From the NCBI GenBank assembly GCA_946482655.1, contig CAMLSA010000037.1, positions 1 through 27,572 on the forward strand: a stretch of DNA of 27,572 nt, given 5' to 3'. The position numbers and the translations under genes are program-made. Positions 7,664 through 15,879 of this stretch are shown here, one piece after another. Source of the DNA: an uncultured Sphingomonas sp. (lineage in GTDB: Bacteria > Pseudomonadota > Alphaproteobacteria > Sphingomonadales > Sphingomonadaceae). Every line of letters starts with the position of its first letter. The stretch's first letter is position 1. The notes under the pieces are model-generated. The model was not told where the DNA came from, searched no databases, and saw only the letters and a program-made list of their open reading frames with translations.

Positions 7664-7903
7664 TTATCGATCGCCGCGCTGCTGGCGGCGCCACTCCCTC
7701 TCGGCGCGCTTGCGCTCCTTGCGCTCGCGTTCTTCCTGCTTGCGCATCTCGCGGCCGCGATTACGGTCGGCCTCGTCCTGGCTGGTGGTCGCCCAATCCA
7801 CCCCTTGCCCGACGACCTTGAAGGGCGCGGAGACAACCGTCCTGGCGGTGCTGACGCAACCGGTCAGCAGGCCGAAGCATCCGACGATCAAAAGCGTGCG
7901 CAT
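7664..7903 (-). CDS. small conserved lipoprotein with charged C-terminus
   Basis: A 79-residue protein starting MRTLLIVGCFGLLTGCVSTA. The signal peptide ends in a lipobox (LLTGC), so the mature protein should carry a lipid on Cys16. The mature part has a short VVSAPFKVVGQGVDWATTSQ segment followed by a very charged Arg/Glu-rich helix to the end. The function is not known; similar small lipoproteins with a DWATTSQ-EAD-R motif followed by a charged helix occur in sphingomonads as far as I recall. The ATG at 7903 follows GGGAG at good spacing; a GTG at 7915 would add four residues and spoil the signal peptide only slightly. Confidence 0.75.
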   Translation of the reverse strand: MRTLLIVGCFGLLTGCVSTARTVVSAPFKVVGQGVDWATTSQDEADRNRGREMRKQEERERKERKRAEREWRRQQRGDR

Positions 7904-8007
7904 CGATACTCCCACTACGCTCCAATTGGACTGGAGGCCAGCGCCGGATCCTTTTCATCACGCATCCTTCGCTTCCGTCATATTGTCAGGCCCGACGGCA
8001 CGGAGCC

Positions 8008-8790
8008 TCAGGCCGTGAGCGTCGCGACCAGCGCTTTGACCTTCTTCTGGCGCCATTGCGGGGTCGGCGCGATCAGCCAGTAGCTTTTGGGCGAGGGTTG
8101 CGGATCGCCATGCGCGCGGATCCTGCCTTCGGCGATATCGCGTTCGACCAGCAAGGCGGGAACATGCGCGGTGCCGAAACCGGCCGCCGCCGCGTCGATC
8201 GCGAGCCCGGCGTCCGCGACCATCAGCGCGGCGCCCTTGTCATTGGAAGGAGCGCCCGGCCAGCCGATTGGCGCGCCGTCGGCGAGCCCCACCGTGACGA
8301 TCGCGCCATCGGCGAGCTTGACCCCCTCATGCTCGCCCGGCCCATCGGCATAGCAGATGGCGAGATCGAGATTGGCCTGGGTGAAATCGAGCCCCGCGTC
8401 CGACGAGAGCAGCACGAAGCGCAGCTCGGGATCGGTGCGGCCGAAATCGGCAAGGCGGGGGGCCAGCCATTTGGCGGTGAAATCGCGCGGCGCGGCGATC
8501 GTCAGCGTCTTGGACGACTGGCCTGCCTGCATCGCCCGGACCGCTTCCTCGAACTGGAGGAAACCGGCACGCAGCGCCTCGAGCCCAGCCTCTCCCTCGG
8601 GGGTCAGCTCGAGCCCCTTGGCGGTGCGGCGGAACAGGACGACGCCGAGCGTGTCTTCGAGCGCGCGGATCTGCTGGCCGACCGCGGCCGGGGTCACCGC
8701 CAGTTCGTCGGCAGCGCGGGTGAAGGAAAGATGCCGCGCGGCGGCATCGAGCACGCGCAGACCGTTGAGCGGCAGATGGGTCCGCTTCAC
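8008..8790 (-). CDS. LysR-family transcriptional regulator (GcvA-like)
   Basis: A 260-residue DNA-binding regulator. The N-terminal winged helix-turn-helix spans about residues 8-65, including LSFTRAADELAVTPAAVGQQ and the dimer helix start LEDTLGVVLFRR. The N-terminus (LPLNGLRVLDAAARHLSFT) resembles the GcvA/AmpR branch. The effector domain follows (TLTIAAPRDFTAKWLAPRL) but is somewhat short, as the whole protein is about 40 residues below the usual 300. The neighbours are an unrelated lipoprotein gene and apaG, so the target is not evident. LysR proteins often regulate a divergent gene, but here the upstream gene runs in the same direction. Confidence 0.88.
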   Translation of the reverse strand: MKRTHLPLNGLRVLDAAARHLSFTRAADELAVTPAAVGQQIRALEDTLGVVLFRRTAKGLELTPEGEAGLEALRAGFLQFEEAVRAMQAGQSSKTLTIAAPRDFTAKWLAPRLADFGRTDPELRFVLLSSDAGLDFTQANLDLAICYADGPGEHEGVKLADGAIVTVGLADGAPIGWPGAPSNDKGAALMVADAGLAIDAAAAGFGTAHVPALLVERDIAEGRIRAHGDPQPSPKSYWLIAPTPQWRQKKVKALVATLTA

Positions 8791-8818
8791 GGCTTGCCCA
8801 GCCTGTTCTTGGCGAGCT

Positions 8819-9223
8819 TCATATCGCTACGGCCGGGCCGATCAGCGGAAAGCGCGGGATCGCCGCCTCGAAGGTCGAGCCGTCCTCGGCTACCATATGA
8901 TAGCTGCCCTCCATCGAACCGGTCGGGGTCTGCAGCGGGCAGCCCGAGACATAATCATAGGACTGGCCGGGCTCGATCACCGGCTGCTCGCCGACCACGC
9001 CCTCACCGCGCACGTCATGCTTGCCGCCGCGTCCGTCGGTGATCAGCCAGTGCCGAGTGAGCAGCTGGACCGCCTGGCTGCCCTCATTCTCGATCCGGAT
9101 GTGGTAGGACCAGAACCACCGGCCGCGCGCGGGCTCCGACTGTTCCGGCATGAACGACACGGCGACGCGCACCACCACACCGCGCGTCCGCGCGGTATGG
9201 GGGAAGAGCGCCTTCATGATCAT
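8819..9223 (-). CDS. apaG: ApaG protein
   Basis: A 134-residue single-domain protein with an immunoglobulin-like fold. The conserved core is visible: RWFWSYHIRIENEG near residues 35-48, LLTRHWLITDGRG, VRGEGVVGEQPVIEPGQ and YVSGCPLQTPTGSMEGSY. ApaG is linked to cobalt/magnesium resistance in enteric bacteria, but its biochemical activity is unsettled. The ATG at 9223 overlaps the metZ stop as ATGA, showing translational coupling; a second ATG two codons later (9217) gives the MKALFPHTA start usual in homologues and cannot be excluded. Confidence 0.93.
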   Translation of the reverse strand: MIMKALFPHTARTRGVVVRVAVSFMPEQSEPARGRWFWSYHIRIENEGSQAVQLLTRHWLITDGRGGKHDVRGEGVVGEQPVIEPGQSYDYVSGCPLQTPTGSMEGSYHMVAEDGSTFEAAIPRFPLIGPAVAI

Positions 9224-10428
9224 AGCCCGACGGCCTTCAGCGCGCGATCGAAATCCTCGATCACGTCCAGCGGATCCTCGAGCCCCACGCTTAGCCGCAG
9301 CATGCCTTCCTCGATCCCCATTTCCGCCCGAACCTCGGCCGACAGCCCCGCGTGGGTCGTCGAACTCGGATGAGTCATCAGCGAGCGAGAATCGCCGATA
9401 TTGTTCGAAATGTCGACCAGTTCGAGCGCGTCGAGCAAGCCATGCGCCTGCGCCCGGCCGCCGTCGAGGAAGATCGAGATGATCGTACCGCCCGCCGACA
9501 TCTGTTTGCATGCCAAATTGTGCTGGGGGTGGCTCGGCAGCGCCGGGTAGAGCGTGCGCGGCAGACGCCCGGCGAGGAACTGGGCGACCTGAAGCGCATT
9601 CTCGCTCTGCCTGTTGATCCGCAGGTCGAGCGTCTCGAGCCCCTTCATAACCACCCAGGCGTTGAACGCCGACAAGGTCGGCCCGGTGTTGCGGGTGAAA
9701 GCCAGCAGCGTCGTGTTGATGAACTCGTCGGTGCCGCACACCGCGCCAGCGAGGACGCGCCCCTGCCCGTCCATCATCTTGGTTGCCGAATAAGCGACGA
9801 TGTCGGCGCCATAATCCATCGGCCGCTGGAGCAGCGCGGTGGCGAAGGCGTTATCGACGACGGTCAGCAGCCCCGCGTCCTTCGCGATCCCGCACACCGC
9901 TTCGAGATCGACGATGTCCAGGGTCGGATTGGCCGGAGTCTCGAAGAAGAACAGCTTGGTGTTCGGCCTGATCGCCTTCTTCCACGCATCGTTGTCGCGG
10001 CCGTCCACGATGGTCGTCTCGATGCCGAAGCGCGGCAGCAAGGTGTCCGTCAGCCAGCGGCACGAGCCGAACGCAGCGCGCGCGGCGACGATATGATCGC
10101 CCATCGAAAGCTGGCACAGCAGCGCCGCCGTCATCGCGGCCATGCCCGAGGCCATGCAGCGCGCAGCCTCGGCGCCTTCCATCAGCGCGATCCGCTCCTC
10201 GAGCATCTCGACGCTTGGATTCTGCAGGCGCGAATAGGTCATTCCCCTCTGCTCGCCCGCGAAGCGCGCGGCGGCGTCGCCGGCGCAGTCATAAGCATAG
10301 CCCGACGTCAGGAAGACCGCCTCGCTCGTCTCGCCGAACTGCGAGCGCACGGTGCCGCCGCGGATCGCCTGGGTGGCGGGCCGCCATTTGGTGGTGATCG
10401 AACGATCCTGGCCGGTGAATTTCTTCAT
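9220..10428 (-). CDS. metZ: O-succinylhomoserine sulfhydrylase
   Basis: A PLP enzyme of the Cys/Met metabolism family that makes homocysteine directly from O-succinylhomoserine and sulfide in methionine synthesis. The 402-residue protein has TYSRLQNPS (Tyr65, a cofactor-phosphate contact from the neighbouring subunit), VDNAFAT (Asp192, pairs with the pyridine nitrogen) and SATKMMDGQGRVLAG with the PLP lysine Lys217. The C-terminal SLMTHPSSTTHAGLS and LRLSVGLED stretches are typical. The MetZ rather than cystathionine gamma-synthase/lyase assignment rests on overall similarity to the alphaproteobacterial MetZ type. The ATG at 10428 has a weak ribosome site. apaG follows with a 4-base overlap. 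Confidence 0.9.
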   Translation of the reverse strand: MKKFTGQDRSITTKWRPATQAIRGGTVRSQFGETSEAVFLTSGYAYDCAGDAAARFAGEQRGMTYSRLQNPSVEMLEERIALMEGAEAARCMASGMAAMTAALLCQLSMGDHIVAARAAFGSCRWLTDTLLPRFGIETTIVDGRDNDAWKKAIRPNTKLFFFETPANPTLDIVDLEAVCGIAKDAGLLTVVDNAFATALLQRPMDYGADIVAYSATKMMDGQGRVLAGAVCGTDEFINTTLLAFTRNTGPTLSAFNAWVVMKGLETLDLRINRQSENALQVAQFLAGRLPRTLYPALPSHPQHNLACKQMSAGGTIISIFLDGGRAQAHGLLDALELVDISNNIGDSRSLMTHPSSTTHAGLSAEVRAEMGIEEGMLRLSVGLEDPLDVIEDFDRALKAVGL

Positions 10429-10509
10429 GGCGCTCGCTTTGCCGTTATGGCCTTGTCGCGTCAATGGAGCGCCGCGCCGCCGCGCGCCCGTCAGCCGGGG
10501 AGAAGCGGG

Positions 10510-10538
10510 TTGCACGAACGTCACATGCGTCCGATAGA
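10510..10538 (+). promoter_or_regulatory. promoter of the glutathione peroxidase gene
   Basis: TTGCAC (10510-10515) and GATAGA (10533-10538) are separated by 17 bases, a good sigma-70-type match. Transcription would start near 10545, leaving a leader of about 25 bases that contains the AAGGAG ribosome site at 10556-10561. Found by eye. Confidence 0.5.
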
Positions 10539-10569
10539 ACTCCCGTCCCATCACGAAGGAGAGTCGACC

Positions 10570-11118
10570 ATGGCGACCGCGATCCAGGAAGTTCCGCTCA
10601 AGACGATCAATGGCGAGGATGCCAAGCTCGGTGACTATGCCGGCAAGGTGCTGCTGGCGGTCAACGTCGCGTCGAAGTGCGGCCTGACCCCGCAATATGC
10701 CGCGCTCGAGGAGCTCTATAAGAAATACAAGGCTGAAGGCCTCGTGGTAATGGGCTTTCCCGCCAATAATTTCGGAGCGCAGGAACCGGGCACCGAAAGC
10801 GAGATCCGCGAGTTCTGCACCACCAACTATGGCGTCGACTTCCCGATGTTTTCCAAGATCTCGGTCAAGGGCGACGACCAGCATCCGCTCTACCAGAAGC
10901 TCACTGCGGAGAAGCCCGAAAAGACGTACAAGGACGATACGTTCAAGGAGCGGCTGAAAGGCTATGGTATCGATCCCGGCCGCGAGGACGAGATCACCTG
11001 GAACTTCGAAAAATTCCTGATCTCGAAGGACGGCAACGTCGCCGGCCGCTTCGCCCCCGACATCGCACCGGATGATCCCATCATCACCAGCGCGATTGAG
11101 GCCGAACTGGCGAAGTAG
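10570..11118 (+). CDS. glutathione peroxidase family protein (Cys type)
   Basis: A 182-residue thiol peroxidase that reduces hydrogen peroxide or lipid hydroperoxides, most likely in the cytoplasm as no signal peptide is present. The catalytic Cys37 lies in NVASKCGLTPQY, Gln71 in FPANNFGAQEPG, and Trp144-Asn145 in ITWNFEKFLI, so the full C-Q-W-N tetrad is present. As in most bacterial members, cysteine replaces selenocysteine, and the physiological electron donor is often thioredoxin rather than glutathione. It has its own promoter and is followed by a strong hairpin terminator, so it is probably a single-gene unit, divergent from metZ. Confidence 0.94.
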   Translation: MATAIQEVPLKTINGEDAKLGDYAGKVLLAVNVASKCGLTPQYAALEELYKKYKAEGLVVMGFPANNFGAQEPGTESEIREFCTTNYGVDFPMFSKISVKGDDQHPLYQKLTAEKPEKTYKDDTFKERLKGYGIDPGREDEITWNFEKFLISKDGNVAGRFAPDIAPDDPIITSAIEAELAK

Positions 11119-11126
11119 GTTTCCTT

Positions 11127-11157
11127 CCCCTCCCGCTTGCGGGAGGGGCTTGTTTTT
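11127..11157 (+). terminator. rho-independent terminator after the glutathione peroxidase gene
   Basis: CCCCTCCCGC (11127-11136) and GCGGGAGGGG (11139-11148) are perfect complements of 10 bases; in RNA the innermost pair would open to give a CTTG-type loop. It is followed by CTTGTTTTT. It lies 8 bases after the stop codon. Confidence 0.8.
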
Positions 11158-11248
11158 CCGCTGGAATTTCGGTTCCCCGGCGAAATCTTCCACCCCCGAT
11201 AGTTATTTTTGCATCCGTTCGACCGCCCTTCGCACTTGCAATAAATGT

Positions 11249-11288
11249 TACCGTTCGGTACTTGCCGACTCAGGACGTACCGTTCTGT
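11249..11288. promoter_or_regulatory. tandem TACCGTTC operator-like sites before the RND operon
   Basis: TACCG-TT-CGGTA (11249-11260) is a perfect inverted repeat. TACCGTTCTGT (11278-11288) repeats its left 11 bases with one mismatch, 29 bases downstream. The pair lies in the 200-base gap before the efflux adaptor gene, where a repressor site is expected. TetR-family repressors commonly control such pumps, but no such gene is in this window, so the regulator is unknown. A possible -35 TTGCAA (11236-11241) lies just upstream. Confidence 0.5.
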
Positions 11289-11318
11289 CACATTTCTGCA
11301 AGATCAGGGACGAGCAAA

Positions 11319-12599
11319 ATGTATCTATCCGATATCAAAGGCGATCCCCTCGACCCGACGGGCGCCTCGGCCCGCGCTCCGCGGGCCCGCTTCTCGAAGA
11401 AGCGCGCCGTTTATGCCGCGTTCCCCGCCGCCGGGCTGATCCTGTTCGCCGGCTATGGCCTGATCGGCTCCGACGAGGCGCAGGCCGACGCCCAGCCGCT
11501 GCCGACCGTCACCGTCGCCCAGCCGCTTCGGAAGGATGTCGTATTGTGGGACGACTATGTCGGCCGCTTCGAGGCGAGTCAGGCGGTCGAGATCCGCCCG
11601 CGCGTCTCGGGCGCGCTCGTCGCAGTTCACTTCAGGGACGGCGACATCGTCCGGAAGGGCCAGCTTCTCTTCACCATCGATCCCCGCCCCTTCGCCGCCT
11701 CGCTCGCCGAGGCCCGCGCCCGGGCGGCGAGCGCGGCGACCGCCCTGGCCCTGGCCCGCAGCGAGCTCGCCCGGGCCGACCGGCTGATCGCGGACCAGGC
11801 GGTGAGCGCCGAGGAGGTCGACTCGCTACGCGCGGCGGTTGAGTCGGCCGAGGCCTCGCTCGCGGCGGCCCGCGCCCAGATTCAGGCGCGCCGTCTCGAT
11901 GTCGAGTTCACCCAGATCCGCGCGCCGATCACCGGCCGAGTCTCCGATCGGCGGGTCGATATCGGCAATCTCGTATCGGGGGACTCGGCCGCCAACGCGA
12001 CCATCCTGACGACGATCAACGCGCTCGATCCGATCTATTTCGCGTTCGACGGCTCGGAGGCGCTCTATCTCAAGCAGCGCCGCCAGAAGGAAAGGTCGGA
12101 CCAGGTCGAGATCCGCCTCCAGGACGAGGCCGATTATAGGTGGCGCGGCGAGGTCGATTTCACTGACAATGCCCTCGACAATGGTTCGGGCACGATCCGC
12201 GGCCGCGCGGTTGTTCCCAACCCCGACTATTTCCTGACGCCCGGCATGTTCGGCAATATGCGCCTCGCCTCGGGCCGCCCGCGGTCCGCCTTGCTCGTGC
12301 CCGACGCCGCGGTCGTAACCGATCAGGCACGCAAGGTCGTCTATGTCGTCGCCGGCAAGGGCGGCAGCGTCACCGCCCGCCCGGTCGATGCCGGACCGCT
12401 GATCAACGGGCTGCGCGTCATACGATCGGGGCTGAAGCCCCAAGACGAGGTGGTGATCTCGGGCGTCCAGTTCGCCGCCACCTCGCCCAAGGTCCAGGCG
12501 ATGGCCGGCAAGATCGAGACTGGCGCGCCGGCCGGGACACAGGCGGTCACCGCCACCGCTCCGGCCGCCTCACAGGCGACGATAGCGGCCGCCCGCTGA
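11319..12599 (+). CDS. RND efflux periplasmic adaptor (membrane fusion protein)
   Basis: The adaptor that joins the inner-membrane pump to the outer-membrane channel. The 426-residue protein has one N-terminal membrane anchor (KRAVYAAFPAAGLILFAGYG, about residues 28-47) instead of a lipobox. The lipoyl half-motifs are EIRPRVSGALVAVHFRDGD and the later FTQIRAPITGRVSDR; between them is an alanine-rich coiled-coil hairpin. The beta-barrel and membrane-proximal domains follow (PNPDYFLTPGMFGNMRL). The ATG at 11319 is preceded by AGGGA. It heads a three-gene operon with the pump and channel. A low-complexity Ala/Thr tail ends the protein. Confidence 0.94.
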   Translation: MYLSDIKGDPLDPTGASARAPRARFSKKRAVYAAFPAAGLILFAGYGLIGSDEAQADAQPLPTVTVAQPLRKDVVLWDDYVGRFEASQAVEIRPRVSGALVAVHFRDGDIVRKGQLLFTIDPRPFAASLAEARARAASAATALALARSELARADRLIADQAVSAEEVDSLRAAVESAEASLAAARAQIQARRLDVEFTQIRAPITGRVSDRRVDIGNLVSGDSAANATILTTINALDPIYFAFDGSEALYLKQRRQKERSDQVEIRLQDEADYRWRGEVDFTDNALDNGSGTIRGRAVVPNPDYFLTPGMFGNMRLASGRPRSALLVPDAAVVTDQARKVVYVVAGKGGSVTARPVDAGPLINGLRVIRSGLKPQDEVVISGVQFAATSPKVQAMAGKIETGAPAGTQAVTATAPAASQATIAAAR

Positions 12600-12631
12600 A
12601 CCGAACTTCATTCGCCCGCGAGGCGAGCTGA

Positions 12632-12653
12632 CGCCCTCCCATTGGGGAGGGCG
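12632..12653. repeat. intercistronic GC-rich inverted repeat
   Basis: CGCCCTCCC and GGGAGGGCG form a perfect 9-bp stem with loop ATTG between the adaptor and pump genes. There is no T run, so this is not a clear terminator. It may be a REP-like element or may slow mRNA decay and tune expression of the two genes. The core resembles the hairpin after the peroxidase gene. Confidence 0.55.
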
Positions 12654-12691
12654 AACGGCCCTTCTCGCGCCGCTGAACAGGGACATACGCC

Positions 12692-15600
12692 ATGCGCCTG
12701 AGCCATATCTTCATCCAGCGGCCGATCTTCGCCGGCGTGATCGCGGTGGTCATCACCATTGTCGGCGCGCTGGCCTTCTTCGGCCTGCCCGTCTCGCAAT
12801 ATCCCGAGGTGGTGCCGCCGACCGTCACGGTCAGCGCCGTCTATCCGGGCGCCTCGGCCGAGACGATCTCGGAAACCGTCGCCTCCCCGCTCGAGCAGGA
12901 GATCAACGGCGTCGACGACATGCTCTACATGTCGAGCCAGGCGACAAGTGACGGCCGCCTCGTCACCACCGTCACCTTCAAGCTCGGCACCGATCTCGAC
13001 GAGGCGCAGGTGCTCGTCCAGAACCGGGTCGCGCTCGCCGAGCCGCGGCTACCCGAGGAGGTGCGCAGGCAAGGCGTGGTGACGCGCAAGACCTCGCCCG
13101 ACTTCATCCTCGTGGCGAACCTGGTCTCGCCCGACAATTCGCTCGATCGCGGCTATATCTCCAACTACGCGCTGACGCAGATGCGCGACAAGCTGACCCG
13201 CATCGACGGCGTCGGTGAGGTCCGGCTGTTCGGCGCGCGCGACTATGCGATGCGGATCTGGATCGATCCGGGACGCGCCGCCGCGCGCAACATGACCGCC
13301 GGCGAGATCGTCGCGGCGCTGCGCGCCCAGAATGTCCAGGTCGCCGCCGGCGCGATCGGCAAGCCGCCCGAAGCGAGCGGCGCGGCGTTCGAGTTCAACG
13401 TCGAGACCCAGGGCCGGCTGACCACCCCCGAGCAGTTCGCCAACATCGTTATCAAGGCCGACGAGGCCGGTCACCTCACCCGGCTGAGCGATGTCGCCCG
13501 TGTCGAGCTGGGCGCCGAGGATTATGGCATCAACTCCTATCTGAGCGGCCAGCCGTCGCTCGGCATCGCCATCTTCCAGCGCCCCGGGACCAATGCGCTC
13601 GGCACCGCCGAGGCGGTGCTGGCCGAACTCGACACCATGTCGAAGAGCTTCCCGCGCGGCCTGGAATATCGGGTGATCTACAATCCGACCCAGTTCATCA
13701 GCGAGTCGGTCGGCGCCGTCCAGGAGACCTTGCTCGAAGCGGTCGTGCTGGTGGTGATCGTGATCCTCGTTTTCCTGCAAAGTTGGCGCGCGGCGATCAT
13801 CCCGGTGCTCGCGATCCCGGTCTCGCTGATCGGCACCTTCGCGGTACTCGCGGCGTTCGGCTACTCGCTCAATAACCTGTCGCTGTTCGGACTGGTGCTC
13901 GCCATCGGCATCGTCGTCGACGACGCGATCGTCGTCGTCGAGAATGTCGAACGCAATCTCGAACACGGGCTGAGCCCGTTCGAGGCGGCCCATCGCTCGA
14001 TGGACGAGGTCTCGACCGCGCTGGTCGCAATCGTGCTGGTGCTGTGCGCCGTTTTCGTGCCGACGATGTTCCTCACCGGGCTGACCGGAGAATTCTATCG
14101 CCAGTTCGCGGTTACCATCTCCTCGGCGACGATCATCTCGCTGGTGCTGTCGCTCACCCTGTCGCCCGCCCTCGCGGCCCGGCTTCTCAGGCCCAAGGCC
14201 GGCGACGAGCCCGAGAGCCGCTGGGCGCGGATGGCCTATATCGGCGGCAAGCGCTTCAATGCTGGCTTCGAGAGGCTGAGCGCCTTCTATGCGAAGACCA
14301 CCCGCAAGCTGCTCCACCGGCCGAAGCGCGTGCTCTTCTCCTATGCGGGGCTGATCGCGTTGACCGTCGCGGTCTTCGGAGCGACGCCGGTCGGCTTCGT
14401 GCCCGCGCAGGACCAGGGTTATGTGCTGACGGCGATCTTCACACCACCCGGCACCTCGCTCGCCTCGACCGACGCGACGATGCACGCGGTCGCCAAGAAG
14501 ATGCTCAAGATCCCGGGCGTCAAGGGCGCGGTGATGATCGCCGGCTTCCACGGGCCGACCGGCACCAACGCCTCCAACGCGGCCGCCGCCTTCCTGGTCT
14601 TCGACAGCTTCGAGGAGCGTGCCAGGCATGGCCAGACCGAAGCCAGCATCATGGCCGAGGCGAGCAGAATCGCGCAAGGCTTCGATCAGGCGCGCATCTT
14701 CGTGCTCAAGCCGCCGCTTATTCGCGGCATCGGCACCGGCGGCGGCTTCAAGCTTGTCCTCCAGGACCGCACGGGCATGGGAATCGAGAAGCTCAACCAG
14801 GTCGCCTGGGGAATGATCGCCGAGGCGAGCAAGGACCCGAACCTCGTCGCCATGCACACCAAGTTCGAATATGGCGTGCCGCGAGCCTATGCGGATGTCG
14901 ATCGCGCCAAGGCCGATATGCTGGGGGTACCGCCGAGCCGGGTGTTCGAGGCGCTTCAGGTCTATCTGGGTTCGGCCTATGTCAACGACTTTAATCTGCT
15001 CGGCCGCACCTATCGCGTGACGGCCCAGGCCGATCTGCCCTTCCGGGACGACGTGTCCGACATCCAGCAGCTCAAGACGCGCTCTAATTCAGGCGGGATG
15101 GTGCCGCTCGGCGCGGTCGCGACGGTCGAGAACAAGGCCGGCACCTATCGCGTTCTGCGCTACAATCTCTACCCGTCGATCGACATCGAGGGCGAGGCGG
15201 CGCCTGGGCATTCGACCGGCCAGGCGCTGGCGGCGATGGACGAGCTCGCGAAGAAGCTGCCGGCGGGCGTCTCGGCCGAATGGACCGAGATCGCCTTCCA
15301 GGAGAAGCTCGCCGGCAATGCCGCGATGATCGTCTTCGCTGCGGCGGTGCTGTTCGTCTTCCTGGTGCTGGCGGCGCAGTTCGAGAGCCTGATGCTGCCG
15401 CTTGCGATCATCCTGATCGTGCCGATGACGCTGCTCGCAGCGATGACCGGCGTGAACCTGCGGGGCATGGACAACAACATCCTGACCCAGATCGGCCTTG
15501 TCGTGCTGATCGGTCTGGCGGCGAAGAACGCGATCCTGATCGTCGAGTTCGCCAAGCAGGCCGAGGAGGAGGGGCTGTCGCCGGTCGACGCGGTGGTCCG

Positions 15601-15868
15601 CGCGGCGCAGGCGCGGCTCCGGCCGATCCTGATGACCAGCTTCGCCTTCATCCTCGGCGTGGTGCCTCTGGTGATCGCGAGCGGGCCGGGCGCCGAGCTG
15701 CGCCAGGCACTCGGCACGGCGGTCTTCTCGGGCATGCTCGGGGTGACCTTCTTCGGCCTGGTCTTCACACCGACCTTCTATGTCGCTGCCCGCAGCCTCG
15801 CCGAGCGGTTCAAGAACCGCTTCGGCAGGGGTGGCGAAGCCACGACCGCACTCGTCCCGGCGGAATGA
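12692..15868 (+). CDS. RND multidrug efflux pump, HAE1 family (AcrB/MexB-like)
   Basis: An inner-membrane proton/drug antiporter of 1058 residues, full length for the AcrB type. It starts MRLSHIFIQRPIFAGVIAVV with the first transmembrane helix, followed by a large periplasmic loop, helices 2-6, a second loop, and helices 7-12. The proton-relay aspartates Asp410 and Asp411 are in GIVVDDAIVVVENVER, equivalent to Asp407/408 of AcrB, and the helix 10 Lys is in GLAAKNAILIVEFAKQ. The AQDQGY motif at the start of the second loop is typical of HAE1 pumps. It is preceded by AGGGA and lies between adaptor and channel genes. The drug range cannot be predicted. Confidence 0.96.
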   Translation: MRLSHIFIQRPIFAGVIAVVITIVGALAFFGLPVSQYPEVVPPTVTVSAVYPGASAETISETVASPLEQEINGVDDMLYMSSQATSDGRLVTTVTFKLGTDLDEAQVLVQNRVALAEPRLPEEVRRQGVVTRKTSPDFILVANLVSPDNSLDRGYISNYALTQMRDKLTRIDGVGEVRLFGARDYAMRIWIDPGRAAARNMTAGEIVAALRAQNVQVAAGAIGKPPEASGAAFEFNVETQGRLTTPEQFANIVIKADEAGHLTRLSDVARVELGAEDYGINSYLSGQPSLGIAIFQRPGTNALGTAEAVLAELDTMSKSFPRGLEYRVIYNPTQFISESVGAVQETLLEAVVLVVIVILVFLQSWRAAIIPVLAIPVSLIGTFAVLAAFGYSLNNLSLFGLVLAIGIVVDDAIVVVENVERNLEHGLSPFEAAHRSMDEVSTALVAIVLVLCAVFVPTMFLTGLTGEFYRQFAVTISSATIISLVLSLTLSPALAARLLRPKAGDEPESRWARMAYIGGKRFNAGFERLSAFYAKTTRKLLHRPKRVLFSYAGLIALTVAVFGATPVGFVPAQDQGYVLTAIFTPPGTSLASTDATMHAVAKKMLKIPGVKGAVMIAGFHGPTGTNASNAAAAFLVFDSFEERARHGQTEASIMAEASRIAQGFDQARIFVLKPPLIRGIGTGGGFKLVLQDRTGMGIEKLNQVAWGMIAEASKDPNLVAMHTKFEYGVPRAYADVDRAKADMLGVPPSRVFEALQVYLGSAYVNDFNLLGRTYRVTAQADLPFRDDVSDIQQLKTRSNSGGMVPLGAVATVENKAGTYRVLRYNLYPSIDIEGEAAPGHSTGQALAAMDELAKKLPAGVSAEWTEIAFQEKLAGNAAMIVFAAAVLFVFLVLAAQFESLMLPLAIILIVPMTLLAAMTGVNLRGMDNNILTQIGLVVLIGLAAKNAILIVEFAKQAEEEGLSPVDAVVRAAQARLRPILMTSFAFILGVVPLVIASGPGAELRQALGTAVFSGMLGVTFFGLVFTPTFYVAARSLAERFKNRFGRGGEATTALVPAE

Positions 15869-15879
15869 GGGAGGAAATG

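Noticed and set aside
13049..14857. Long minus-strand open frame (602 codons) inside the RND pump gene
   Set aside because: Composition is Arg/Asp/Gly-rich as expected from the reverse of a GC-rich gene; no family resemblance, and the plus strand has an unmistakable HAE1 pump.
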